64,000 bases of DNA from Primula veris (taxonomy: Eukaryota; Streptophyta; Magnoliopsida; Ericales; Primulaceae): the NCBI GenBank assembly GCA_963682055.1, contig OY821744.1, positions 6,922,835 through 6,986,834 of the forward strand, read 5' to 3'. This document shows, one piece after another, positions 37,916 through 50,490 of the stretch. The position numbers and the translations under genes were made by a program. The notes under the pieces are model-generated. The model did no database searches and had not been told where the DNA came from. It worked only from the letters and a program-made list of their open reading frames with translations. Position 1 is the first letter of the stretch. Every line of letters starts with the position of its first letter.

Positions 37916-38670
37916 ATTTTATTTTATACTCTATTCATTTATTTACACATAAAATGTAATAAAATGAAAGCAGTATGTACGTACGAAGGACACTAGTATA
38001 TAAATATATAATGACGTGATATGAAAATAAAAACATTATACACAAGAACACTCCAAATTTGATTTTTATAGAAATAATAAATTATTACAAAAGTATTTAC
38101 TTTTTAAGTGTGACAAATTTGGTCATCTTTTTAATATGAAACAATATTTTATGGGTTAATTTAACGTGGTTTTACTGGCCATTTCTAATAAATGATATAA
38201 TATCACGCCTCTCTATTGTTTCAAATATTTTCCTTTGGAGTCATTTGGTATCCCGACTTCATTTATAATGCATGTCCTATGTTTCCAAACATGAGACTTG
38301 TAGTCCCTACGTTATATATAGCCCAATTTCGGTGCAATCTTACTACAACCAAACAAGGTACACAACAAACAAGTATGTTTAACTAATATTCAAATAAGAA
38401 CGGAAATTAGAAGACATATTAAACAGAGTATAAGAAGTTATAGAAGCCGAACTACTCAAGATACTCAAGGTAATCAAAACTTCTAAGACCTCGACAATCA
38501 ACTCTCCAATTTTTTCTCATCTCATGGCAGCTTTTAAGCTCATTTTACTATTGCCTAAAAGTTTGACTGGTTTTTGCTGCTATACTAACAGCTAAACAGG
38601 CCCTTGGATATACTCATGAAAGAAAATTAATAAACTTAGATAGAAAGAAATTAGCTTACCCTTCTTCATA

Positions 38671-38778
38671 ATTTTCATCACTTTAGGAAAATATTAAAAT
38701 CGAAAAAATAATGCTAAAAACAAAATTTTCATCACTTTAGGAAAATATTAAAATCGAAAAAATAATGCTAAAAACAAA
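38671..38778. repeat. Perfect 54-bp tandem duplication
   Basis: The 54-bp unit ATTTTCATCACTTTAGG... at 38671-38724 is repeated without any difference at 38725-38778. Perfect identity suggests a recent duplication or an assembly slip. Confidence 0.95.
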
Positions 38779-38781
38779 TAT

Positions 38782-39854
38782 TGTGCACAACTCATACATT
38801 ACACGTGCGAGTAATTCGAAAGGGTGTATCAATAATTTTCTAACAAAAATTATTAACTTTATAATATCACATGAAGTGCACAAAATTTGCAGGAGTTGTC
38901 TAAATATTATTAATTATATAAAAAAGTTGGATAATAATAAAAAAAATTACAAACATTTAAATTATAAGGGTCTGGTTAAGATCAACTTTTTTTGGCCAAA
39001 ACATTGTTTGAAAAAGTAACTATACCCTAATAAGGTTGCATTAACAACTATGAATGGAGTGTTTGGCATCCGGCTTATAAAAGCTAGCTTTTATCAAGTT
39101 TGTACATTTGGCAAAGACTTAAATGGTTTTATTTTGTTTTTGTTATGTTACAGATATAGATATTTTTCTTTTTAATAATGCGAACAATAGATAGATAATT
39201 ATTATTAAAAAAATCATATTATAAAATATTACCTGATAGGTGACAGCCGCATAATGTATGCAGGTAGCCACGTATGAAAACTATACCTCACATCCGATAG
39301 CACTAACGATGATGAATAGGCCACCTCTACGTAGTATGCATCCATAATACAGTCAAATCATCTTATTCAGCAGCGATACAATTACGGGGACGTGTCATAC
39401 TGGAAGACTAATCTTCCACTATCTTCACAAAAATGGATCTACAACTGAGAAAAAAAATTAAACAGAAGTTAAATTGCATGATTTTGATGTGAAATTATAC
39501 ACTTGATTAATTTCGTAAAAAAAAAAAACTCATGGTAAGTCATAAAAATAATAAATTAATAAATAACGATAATGTAAAACTCATGATAAGTCATGATATT
39601 TTAAAAAGAAAATACAAAACTCGAATTTTTCATGCTTCAAACCACATAAAAGTAAAATAGCGTGTTAATTTCGACCAGCTTTTAACCAAAAGAGAATCAT
39701 CTTTTACTTTTTGTAATGAAAACTGAGCTTTGGAAAATACAACTAGTGCACAACTTGATTCTTTATATGATATGAATTTTATATTTTTGTTAGAAAAATA
39801 ACGATACACCCTTTCAAATTACTCGCACGCTCGTGGACACCACGGGTTGTGCAC
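38782..39854. repeat. Inverted repeat pair of about 73 bp spanning 1.07 kb
   Basis: The left arm (38782-38853) and right arm (39781-39854) share GTGCACAAC, CGTGCGAGTAATT-GAAAGGGTGTATC (one base variable) and TTTCTAACAAAAAT in inverted orientation. This could be the terminal repeats of a non-autonomous DNA element. No matching target-site duplication was seen at the arm ends. Confidence 0.6.
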
Positions 39855-41489
39855 ACTTTATGACTAACATTTCATGTAAAAAGCACCATGCGAATCCTAA
39901 CGAGCATGTGTAAACTATATGCACCACCAACCCACAAGAATTTTCTCAAATCAAAGAATAAAGCTCGAAATTCTACAACGTCCTAAATTTTCAACGCTCA
40001 TCTAATAACTCTTTAAATATGCATACAACATTTACCCTGCGAAACATATATTCCATACGATTACAAATTAATTGCATTGCATTGGTAATTCTTCAATTTA
40101 AGGGGACAACATCAAGACATATTTAATGTATGCGTTTTCCATGTTTACCTTATATGAAATAAACATTTGCTCAAAACTTTTTAACATAATAATAAATTCA
40201 ATACACTTTTGTAATGTAAAAATTCAAATGCAAATGCAAAAAAGCATACCTATTAAATTTAAAAAATGGACAATTAATGAAAATTTTTTTAAAAAAAACA
40301 ATAAAAATAAAAATATAAATGAAGTAACCGGTAATAAAATACATTGCATTGCACGACTCCTTTGGAATTATAAACCATGGAACTATAATCGTGATATCGC
40401 TAGTCAGTCTCTATTAAAATAGACATAATTTTGTATACTTATAACCTTCCCGCCGGTAGTTGAATTACGTGCACGACAATTGATTTCGACATGCATGCAT
40501 GGTTAGCCTAGCCACCGGTTAGCCTAGCACAAATCTATATATAAAAAAATGCTAACTCCTTTCATTTGTACATATGAACCCAAAAAAACCGAATCCAAGA
40601 AAGCATAACGAAGAAGTTATGAATATTCCAGAGGGTATCTAGATGGTAGATGAAGACAATAAATGTCCCAAATGACATTGACACCGTGACAAATTGATTA
40701 AATGCGAAAGGGGCTAAAAATTGTTTATGATGGAAAAAATGACGTGGGAGGCCAAAATGCCGTACGAGTCGATCCACGGTTAATAAGCCACGATGAATAT
40801 TTGTAGTTTGTACAGTGGATTAATTCGTGGCACTATTATTCAACACTGGCCCCTATATTTATTAAAATTTACAACAATTACTAAATTAAGTGAATTAAAA
40901 AAATAAGCGATGTTAAATCATCGTTTTTAATGTATTTTAGTGAAAATACATGATCAAAAATTAAAAAAATCTTATTTTTCAGAATTATGGAGATGTTGAC
41001 GCCCTCGATGGTTTGCACTTAGCTTCCCATGTATCATTCTATTATAATAAGTCAACCCAAGACAAATGAGTCTGCCCAATTTTGCCTATTTTTTCCGGAA
41101 ATACCCCCGCTCTTTTTTACTAATTACTCATTTACATTTATTCAATTCAAAATATAAAAAACACACAAAAATCATTATTTTTTCAATACAATTATAATCA
41201 TATATCAAATAAAATCGTTTTACGTGTATTTTAGATAACAAAAATATTATATTATTCATAATTTTTAATTTAATATATTCATTCATCAATATACTTTTTA
41301 AAAATTTATTTACCTGAATCATATATATATATATAACCCGCGTCGAATAAGCAACGCGTGGGTAACGATTACTAGTATATATATAAACGTAGTATAGATT
41401 AATCTGTATGAGTTATGTTTCATGTCAAGGTGGTACCCTTTCATATCAAATAACAACGTTTTTAGTTCCAACCAAGTCTTGGAGGATAG

Positions 41490-41498
41490 TATATATAA
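41490..41498 (+). promoter_or_regulatory. Probable TATA box of the MYB gene
   Basis: TATATATAA lies about 60 bp upstream of the MYB start codon. An ACCAAG motif (41470-41475) nearby resembles MYB-binding AC-rich elements. The short distance implies a brief leader. Confidence 0.5.
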
Positions 41499-41552
41499 GA
41501 AAAAGGGAGTATTTAATTATTTGTGTTTTATTTTTCCTAGTGATATTATATC

Positions 41553-44500
41553 ATGAGACAGCCTTGTTGTGAGAAGGTCGGAATGAAGAGAGGGAGGTGG
41601 ACGGCGGAGGAGGACGAGCTTTTAACTAAGTACATCTTAGCTAACGGGGAAGGCTCGTGGAGGTCCTTACCGAAAAATGCAGGTAAAAACAGTGGATTTC
41701 ATTTTTTAAAAAAGTTGAGTACTACTAATTTATTTGTCTTGGAAAGCCGGATTCTTTTTAAGGGAGAAGCCTCAAGAAGATGCTAGATGTGTGTTGAATG
41801 TTGTCTTGATACTGTTATGATATTTCAACATAATTTATTTGCTTGACATTCATAACTTTTACTCACCACTGTCTTGTGAAACGTAATTTTCCCTTAATAT
41901 AAAGGAAAATGCATGTTCTGTTTATTGCCAATTTGCGATAGTGAAATTTGACAACTAATTAATGAAGTAATGAGTATAACTTCGACATAACTCTCCGGTC
42001 CTCCGGAAAAATATTAGACGGTTGTGACTTCAGTATTGCTGGTAAATGTTAGCTAGAGTGAGTCATGATATCATAGTTATATTAGAAGGAAGCAAGAATA
42101 ATGTTTACGGTGAGAGAGTACTGTTTGATTGCAACTATTAAAACAATTAATGTTTTTTTTGAGTAACCTAGATTATGAGCTCTTTTGAGTTATGGTAATG
42201 CTTTGTTTCAAAGGTTTTACTACATAAACATTCAATATGTGAATTGATGTTGTGATTATATCATAATACTAGACTTTGGGTAATGTAGGATTATCAAGGT
42301 GTGGAAAGAGTTGTAGGCTAAGGTGGATTAATTATCTGAGAACAGGCCTGAGGAGAGGAAACATTACCGCAGATGAGGAAGAGAAAATCATCAATTTGCA
42401 CTCAACATTGGGTAATAGGTTAGTGACGATAAAACCATAATTGTTTACAAATTTTTATGCATCATTTTTTTATAGAGGAAATGCTAACGAATTCTCATGG
42501 TTAAGAAATATATCGAGCTTTGTTTGGAATTGTTTAATATGTTAAAAATCATACTTAACATTTCTATGAATTATATTTAATGAATACACGATTTAGGTAT
42601 CTATATAATTTTTTTTTGAAACTGCTATATATAATGATTTTGATAGTATCTGATTATATATGTGATCTTTATAAATGTGATGTGTGTTTGCATTTAAAGT
42701 AACTTAATTTTGTAAACCATAGCCTTGTCACTTCTTATTAGTCTAACCGTTTTGTAAATAACAAAAATGAGTAAACGTTTTCACCTCAAACATTGACACC
42801 TGATCAAACATTTTATTTATTGGAAGGATGATATACTGGTTAATACAAATGTAAAGATAAACCAAAAATTAATCATTAAGTAATAATCTAAAACGTTTAC
42901 ATAATTTTTTACCAATTAATATTTTTTGATATAATTAAAATGATTTCTGGGATAGAAAGTTGATGATTAAATAGTAAAACAATCTAGCCAATCACCATCC
43001 ATTTAATTGCATGTAAAAATCTGTACTTAGATTGAGCAGAAATATATTTAAGAAAGTTGTACTTATGTAGTTATATTAGTTCCCTTTTGTAAGCATTAAC
43101 GGTGTGATCTTGAAAAGTTTTTGTCACTATTTTCTACTTCAATATCAACCTGTCAATTTTACCAGGCAATTTTACGTGGATGTCTTGTTTGTTCAGATCT
43201 TTTCTATTTTTCATTTTGTTAACTTTAAGGAATAAAAAGAAAATGGAGATCTGGAGAAAAGTCATTACAAGCCACGTTCCCCACGAGATGCTTAACCCCA
43301 CACCACAAGGCAATTTTACTAATTACTATGTGATTGAATTCGTCCTTTTGTCTTAATCCAATAATTAATCATGCATTTTAGTGTGTAGTATCATGCCCTG
43401 ACGATTTTTAATTGTTTTTTTACATGTATAATTTTTTTTTTTTTAAAGATATATACATTGATGATTCATTCTAATTAAATAAAAGATATGTTGGTGTAAT
43501 AGTAAAATTGGATTTAAGCTAGTGAAAGATTATGAGTTCAAATCACGTTACATGTTTTTTTCTAAAATTTTCTGTTTTTTATTTTTAAATTATCAAATTT
43601 CGTAAATGATCATTGTATTTTTCCAAACAATATTACTAAAAAAAATATTTTATTGCCCAATACCATTTGTTTTAACTTCATATTTATTTTATGTCATGTT
43701 AAACATAAAAAAAAAATCTTTATTTTTGTATAACACCCTATTTATTTTATCTTTTATTCGATATATTTTTTACATCACACCTAAAAAAAAAAAAAAAAAA
43801 AAAATCACATTGATTACCCATCTTAGTATCCAATAATTACTTAAAATGAAATTTAATCAGCAACTAGAAAGTGACGATAAAGCATGTTACAGTAATAAAT
43901 CAGAATTCTTGTGTTGGTGTCATAACCCTTGTTGGAAACTTTTTTTAGACCTTTTTGATAGATATGACAGGTGACACCGTGATATCCTTAATTTTCCAAG
44001 ATTAGTAATTTTTGAGGAATGATGCACTTACTTTTAAAAAAAAAGAGACCATGAATGTGTACATTGGAAATTGGAATCTGTCAGTAGAACCTTTTGATGT
44101 ATACATCCGTCCCTTATTAATATACTATAGGTTTGAGAGGGATGACATTATTATTATTTTAGTATTAATTTTTTTATAATCATAAACCCTTCAAAAAATT
44201 AAACCTCTTACGCAGACGTTAGGTTCGAACACTGATGATGAGCGTGGTTATAATTATATTTGTAAAAAGATAAAAAATATTATATCATAATTTTGTGTGT
44301 GTTCTATATGTGAATGGTAAAATGATAATTTAAATTAAATTATTTTGTTAAAATAAGAAAGTGATTAATTATTTAGTGACGTATCAAAATAGAATAGTGA
44401 TAAGTTATTTAGGTAAAATATAATATATACTTTTCTAATAAACTGTAAATGTCAAAAAGCAAAATAAATCAGTTTTTGTCCCTTTACAGATGGTCCATAA

Positions 44501-45144
44501 TAGCTGGTCATTTACCGGGAAGAACTGATAATGAAATAAAAAATTACTGGAATTCTCATTTGAGCAGAAAAATTTACAGTTTCATCAGAAAAACTTCCAC
44601 AGAGACGCTTAATTCAGAAGTTATCGACTTAGCCAAACAAGCCGTTAAGCCTAAGCGATGCGGAGGCCGTACAAGTCGAGCTAATATGAAAAAGAATAAA
44701 ACTTTCAGTATTCCCACAAAATCCCCCAAAGTTTTAAATACATTACACGAACACCCCAATGATTCTCAAATTTTGTCAGCAATAACCTCAGAGACAGAGC
44801 CACTCCCAACCCCTATGGTTAGTTCCATCTCATGTGAGATTATGCAAGGGGATGTCTCCATTGCTGGTCCTTTTCTAGAGAAAGAAGGGGAGGAGAGAGT
44901 GTCTATGGGACCTTTTATGTGCTTTGATGATGAAATGTTTGGGTGTGAGTTGTTTGGGGAAACATGCAATGATGGGGAGGAGAAAGAAAGTGGGGACACA
45001 AAGAATGAGAGGCGAGAGAGTGGGATTCAAAGATGTTCTTTGGTGAATTCGTATATCGATGAATCGAATTGGATATGGGATTTGGATATGGAGATGGGGT
45101 TTGATAATTGGAATTGGAATTGGAATTTGGATGGAGTGATATGA
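41553..45144 (+). CDS. MYB11: R2R3-MYB transcription factor, subgroup 7 (flavonol regulator, MYB11/12/111-like)
   Basis: This family activates flavonol-pathway promoters (CHS, CHI, F3H, FLS) in the nucleus, without a bHLH partner. Exons: 41553-41682, 42289-42418 and 44490-45144, with GT-AG borders and the classic plant R2R3-MYB intron positions; 304 aa. R2 is about 12-62 ([36 protein letters not shown]) and R3 about 63-114 ([40 protein letters not shown]). The subgroup 7 motif GRTSRANMK is at about 146-154. Oddities: the protein starts MRQPCCEK instead of the usual MGR-PCCEK, and it ends in an Asn/Trp repeat ([12 protein letters not shown]) without the second subgroup 7 motif. Intron 2 is about 2.1 kb. 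The subgroup is firm; the MYB11 name rests on position next to ERdj3B, and MYB12 or MYB111 remain possible. Confidence 0.9.
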
Positions 45145-45349
45145 GAGGAGGATAAGAGTTGGGGGACTAGGGAGAGTAATTTTAGCTGTTTATGGGAAGG
45201 AAAGGATAATGGAGAGTTAGTTGAGTGGCTTTTTTCTTGATTTTTTTCCTTTTGGGGATGTGTTTTTTTTTTCTTTTTTTACAAGGATGGATCACAATGC
45301 AATGTAAAAAGTTAAGCAGCACTTTCTTTAGTTTCTCATGTATTAGCAA

Positions 45350-45355
45350 AATAAA
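45350..45355 (+). terminator. Possible polyadenylation signal of the MYB gene
   Basis: AATAAA lies about 205 bases after the stop codon, in a T-rich downstream region. Plant signals are loose, so this is only suggestive. Confidence 0.4.
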
Positions 45356-45594
45356 GTGGAAGTGGCAAGTGATCTAGTCAAATAGTTAGTTTAATTGATT
45401 TTGGAATTTATGTTCAATTCACTTGCTTTTGTTTGTGAGTTACTGTATGACTGATTATTAAGTAACAATCTTGGTTTATTTAGTCCACCTGTCTATATCG
45501 ACATTGAAGTTAAGTTTCTGCCATTCTCCCCGGTTGAGACGGGGTTGTCTTGATATTGTTACGTATTTATGTATATCCTCAATACATGTAGAGT

Positions 45595-45640
45595 AGTGTG
45601 TGATGTGTGATGTGTGATGTGTGATGTGTGATGTGTGTGA
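45595..45640. repeat. Heptanucleotide microsatellite (GTGTGAT)n
   Basis: About six tandem copies of a 7-bp unit GTGATGT/GTGTGAT lie downstream of the MYB gene. The 300 bases either side show no other feature. Confidence 0.9.
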
Positions 45641-46480
45641 GTAAATGATCGATCATACTTATAATACATCCATGAGACCGAGTCATTAACTTCGTATACG
45701 ACTAATAGACTAATTTTTGCAAATCTTTAGTGTACATTTGTTGTTGAAGATCCATAAGATCTGTTTTTTGATTTCTTGAGATTTCTATGGCGTTTACGAT
45801 TATGATCATTTGACATATCAAGCATACTGCTAGATAGTCTTCTCGTTATAATATTGAAACGAATGTGATTGAATGCATGACATACACATGTTTCAGTTAA
45901 AGTTTTCCAGTTATGAACTTCTTTTAGTATAATAATCACATACTATAAGCGAAGTTTTATCTGAGATAACAAGTTTAGTTGGTGACCTTGACCAATAGAA
46001 TCGAAAGAAAGGGGCCTTATAAGGGGGCGGGGAATTAGACGATCGGGAATCCAAGATTGATCAAGACCGAGGCAAATGCAAGTTTCTCTCTTCTTCTAAT
46101 TTTTGTTCTTTACAATACAAGGTTTTAATGTCAAAAATTCAATGACCAACAACAAAATTGGCATTCACCATTATGGCATCTTGGCTTTCACCTATTCAAG
46201 ACGGGGACGTGCATGGCAGAATCGACAATCACATGCCAGAAAAAAACAAGTAAGAGGGAAAAGAGTTCTCACAAAATAGCGAGTGTTTTCTACTACTCGA
46301 ACCTCTAACCTTTACTCATATAATCATTGGAACAGTAGAAATAAAATGATAGACAAAACTAGTCTAGTATTTAGCCCATAGTTCTGAAAATTTTATTCCG
46401 ATGCAGGAATCAACGTTCTTCTTTCCTGTTTATTCTTTTACTTTTGAAGTAAATCTTTATTTATTTAATTATTCATTGTT

Positions 46481-46657
46481 TGTTGAGTTGTGGAGCCAAA
46501 TGAGGTTTGGTCATGTTTTCTTATTATCCCACATCATCTGGAATTGTAATATGACCCACTAAGGGTTCTATTTATATGTCCCAATATCTTGTATTTTAAT
46601 TACACCTACACAAAACACCTTTATATATATTATAAAGAAAGAGTTCTATTTGTGAGA
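46481..46657 (+). repeat. Truncated 5' LTR of the Copia element
   Basis: It matches the first 177 bp of the 3' LTR at 50491 onward, including TGTTGAGTTGTGGAGCCAAA. The match stops after TTTGTGAGA, where gag sequence starts. The shared GAGA at the junction may be microhomology used in the deletion. Confidence 0.9.
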
Positions 46658-46671
46658 AGATCCTCACCGAC

Positions 46672-49600
46672 ATGTATGAGAAACCATCCGCGAACAACAA
46701 GGTACATCTCATGCGTAAGTTGTTCAACCTACGCATGGCTGAGGGGACACCTGTCGCGAGTCACGTGAACAAGTTCATCGACACCGTAAATCAGTTGGAT
46801 GCGGTGGAGATAACTTTTGAAGACGAAGTGAGAGCCCTTATACTGCTAGCATCTCTACCGAACAGTTGGGAATTCATGCGAGCTGCTGTGAGCAACTCAA
46901 TTGGAAAGGAGAAACTGACTTACAACGGCATCCGAGATCAAATACTCGCTGAGTAACTCAGGAGATTGGATATGGGTGAATGCTCAAATGATGGAGCAGC
47001 CTTGAACATGGGTTCAAGAGACCGGGGTAAGGCCAGAGTATGGGACGTTAGAGGACGTTCGCAATCCCGAGGTAGAAGAGGGCTAAGCCGAGGAGGCAAA
47101 GATAGCGACCGAAGTAAGAAGAATCTTCGGTGCTATAACTGCCAGGGTATGGGGCACTTCAGTCATGAGTGCAAGCAGCCGAAGAAGAGTACCGGCCGTG
47201 ATCACGGGGCTAATATTGCGAGCGACGAGGATTCGGATGACTGTCTAATGCTTGCCGTGCAGAGAGATATAGATTCGTGGATTCTAGACTCTGGGGCATC
47301 ATTTCACACGACCGCTCAGAAGGATTTATTCGAAAATTACACTGCGGGTAATTTCGGTAAAGTGTATCTAGCCGACGGAGAAGCGTTGGATGTTGTTGGA
47401 ATGGGCGATGTGAAAATTCGCATTCCAAACGGGGTATGGAAGCTAACGAAAGTGAGGCATGTCCCGAGGTTGACCAAGAATCTAATTTCAATAGGTCAAC
47501 TCGATGCCGAAAGGCACTCCATTTCGTTTAGCTGTGGAGCTTGGAAAGTTTCACGAGGAGCTATGGTGATAGCCCGAGGGAGCAAGGTCGGTACATTGTA
47601 CATGACGACCAACGAGGAGCGTACAATTGCGGCAGCTGTGTCGCAAAACTGCTCAGAACTGTGGCATCGACGGTTGGGTCACATGAGTGAGAAGGGGATG
47701 AAGATGTTAGCGAAGGACAGTAGACTTCCAGGCTTGAAGTCTGTCAACCTCAACATGTGCGAAGGTTGCATCTTCGGGAAGCAGAAGAAAGTGAGCTTCC
47801 GGAAAGGTGGAAAAAGTCCCAAGGAGGAGAAGCTAACACTGGTCCACTCAGACGTATGGGGACCATCTCCGGTAACCTCACTTGGAGGATCTCAGTACTA
47901 TGTGACCTTCATCGATGATTCGACGAGGAAAACATGGGTCTATTTCTTGAAACACAAGTCTGAGGTGTTTAAGAAATTCCAAGAATGGAAGGCCATGGTC
48001 GAACTAGAGACCGGGAATAAACTCAAGTGTTTGAGGTCCGATAACGGCGGAGAGTACATTGATGCGAAGTTCGTAGGGTTCTGTGCTCAGAGAGGCATTC
48101 GAATGGAGAAGACCATCCGAAGAACGCCACAGCAAAATGGCGTGGCCGAGCGAATGAACCGAACAATCAATGAGCGTGCTAGGAGTATGAGACTGCAAAG
48201 TGGGTTGCCTAAAGCCTTGTGGGCACATGCAGTAAGCACGGCGGTTTACCTCATTAACCGCGGACCCTCAGTGCCAATAGAGAGGAGAATTCCCGAAGAA
48301 GAGTGGATAGGAAAACCTATCTCTTATGAACACTTGCGAGTGTTCGGTTGTCTGTCATATATCCATGTCGACATAAATGAACGTACCAAGCTTGATTCGA
48401 AATCCAAAGTGTGTTACTTTGTGGGGTACGGTGGAGTTGAGTTCGGATATCGCTTCTGGGATGGTCAAACAAAGAAGATCATTCGCAGTAAGGATGTCAT
48501 CTTCAACGAAGGCATTTTGTACAAAGATCGACAAAATGTAGTGGTAGAAGAAGATGCGCTCCCGTCCGAGGAAAGTGGTATGGTCGACATGAATGTGTTT
48601 CCAAGAGAGTTGGAAAATGACACTGAAGATGAGCCAGTGGTGCTCGACAACCCTCCAGCAGATGCTGAAGAGGACGAGGAGCTACCCCAAACTCCCCGAC
48701 CTGAATTGGGCCGAGGTCATCGCGAGAAGAGACCTCCTGCCCGATACTCTCCTTCCCTGCATTACATATTGCTCAGTGATGCAGGCGAGCCCGAAAGTAG
48801 AGAAGAAGCTTTGGAGCTGAAAGACTCGAGCAAGTGGGAGCTCGCGATGAAGGATGAGATGAAGTCACTTGAGAAGAGTGTGACTTGGCAGTTAGCCGAA
48901 CTGCCCAAGGGGAAAAGGGCACTGAGCAACAAATGGGTGTTCCGACTGAAGGAGGAACAAGACGGCACGAAGCGGTATAAGGCACGCCTAGTAGTCAAAG
49001 GGTTCCAGCAAAAGGCAGGAATTGACTACACCGAGATCTTTTCACCAGTCGTAAAGATGACGACTATTCGGCTATTGTTGAACATTGTTGTAAATGCGAA
49101 TCTTCATCTTGAGCAGTTAGATGTGATAACTGCATTTCTCTATGGAGATCTAGAAGAAGAAATTTACATGCTCCAACCTGAAGGGTTTGCCGAAAAGGGA
49201 AAAGAGAAACTGGTCTGCAAACTGCGAAAGAGCTTGTACGGGTTAAAACAAGCACCACGGCAGTGGTATAAGAAGTTTGACAGTTTCATGGCGGATACCG
49301 GGTTCAAAAGAAGTGATAGCGATCACTGCTGTTTCGTGAAGAGATTTGCGAACTCTTCGTATGTCATACTACTGTTGTATGTAGATGACATGTTGCTTGC
49401 CGGGACAAGACTTTTTGAGATTAACAAGGTCAAGCAACAGTTGGCGAAACAGTTTGAGATGAAAGATTTGGGTGCCGCAAATCAGATCCTCGGTATGAGG
49501 ATTTCCCGAGAAAGGGATGGGTCACTGTTTCTGTCGCAAGCCGAGTATGTGAAGAAAGTGTTGGCACGATTTAGTATGAGTGACGCCAAGGCTGTAGGCT

Positions 49601-50321
49601 CACCGCTAGCCGCACACTTTAGCTTGTCAAAGAAACAATCACCCACAGACGAGGAAGGAAAGGATCGTATGTCGAACATACCCTACGCTTCAGCAATTGG
49701 TAGCCTGATGTACGCTATGGTGTGTACAAGACCGGACATTGCCCATGCAGTGGGAGTTGCCAGTCGTTACATGAGTAACCCGGGAAAGCACCATTGGGAA
49801 GCTGTGAAGTGGATATTGAGATATCTCTCGGGTACCGTGAGTTTGGCATTATGTTTCCGAAAGACCTCGGAAGACCTGCACGGCTATGTGGATGCTGACA
49901 TGGCCGGTGATCTGGACAGCCGAAAGAGCACAACGGGATGTGTTTGTACCTACGGTGGTACTGCTGTGAGTTGGACATCTAAGCTATAAAAGATTGTTGC
50001 ATTGTCGACCACAGAGGCTGAGTACGTCGCGATGACGGAAGCAAACAAAGAGATGATTTGGCTCCCTTGTCGGTCAGAAAACCGACAAGGGAGTTCTGCA
50101 CTGTGATAGTCAAAGTGCAGTTCAGCTAGCTAAGAACCCTGTATTCCATTCATGCACCAAACACATACAGATTCGTTACCATTTTATCCGGGACGTTCTA
50201 GAAGATGGAATCTTCGCGCTAGAAAATATTGAGGGCGCTAAGAACCCCGCCGATATGCTAACGAAGGCTGTTACAATCGACAAACTGAGGCTGTGTGCAA
50301 CCTCAGTAGGACTCCGAGCTT
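46672..50321 (+). pseudogene. Copia gag-pol polyprotein, broken
   Basis: One frame runs through gag and pol but is broken. The gag part (46672-46953) is a UBN2-type fragment and ends at a premature TAA (46954-46956). The same frame then continues from 46966 to 49989 (1,007 codons). In that stretch are a zinc knuckle CX2CX4HX4C (about residues 55-68), protease motif DSGAS (about 107-111), integrase HRRLGH and D,D(35)E-type residues (FIDD, PQQNGVAE), reverse transcriptase YVDD, and RNase H up to SWTSKL. A TAA at 49987-49989 cuts RNase H. A short inverted segment at 50062-50093 then breaks the frame, beyond which RNase H remnants (KNPADMLTKAV) reach about 50321. Nothing here is likely to be functional by itself. 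Confidence 0.92.
50062..50093. repeat. Perfect 13-bp inverted repeat inside RNase H
   Basis: CTCCCTTGTCGGT (50062-50074) and ACCGACAAGGGAG (50081-50093) are exact complements around a 6-base loop CAGAAA. The right arm is in the expected coding frame and the left arm replaces family sequence, which shifts the frame. Confidence 0.9.
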
Positions 50322-50490
50322 GAGACTCAGGGTCGCCGCTACATGAAGAATTGTGCAACTATGAAGAGTAACAATTATTATACAAGGATACCGATGGGAG
50401 CATTCTGCTCGGTGGAGCACAGTGAGTTCGGTGGTCGGGGATAATCGGAATTCTTTTGAAGCACTCGACATTTGACTCCAAGTGGGAGAT

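Larger units (their letters stand above)
37524..41489. other. Intergenic region upstream of the MYB gene
   Basis: About 4 kb of very AT-rich DNA with no supported gene. It includes the second SINE-like copy (37805-37915, minus), a perfect 54-bp duplication (38671-38778) and a pair of inverted repeats about 930 bp apart (38782-38853, 39781-39854). Short reading frames near 38765 and 40126 are Lys/Asn/Ile-rich, as expected from AT-rich noncoding DNA. Confidence 0.55.

Noticed and set aside
43440..43560. tRNA-like stretch with GTTCAAATC in MYB intron 2
   Set aside because: Only a B-box-like piece is present; no cloverleaf or A box could be made, and no similar copy was found in the window.
44449..44489. 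Upstream ATG giving an apparent separate start for the last MYB exon
   Set aside because: The R3 repeat needs the acceptor at 44487-44489; the ATG lies in intron 2 and would give a protein lacking R2 and half of R3.
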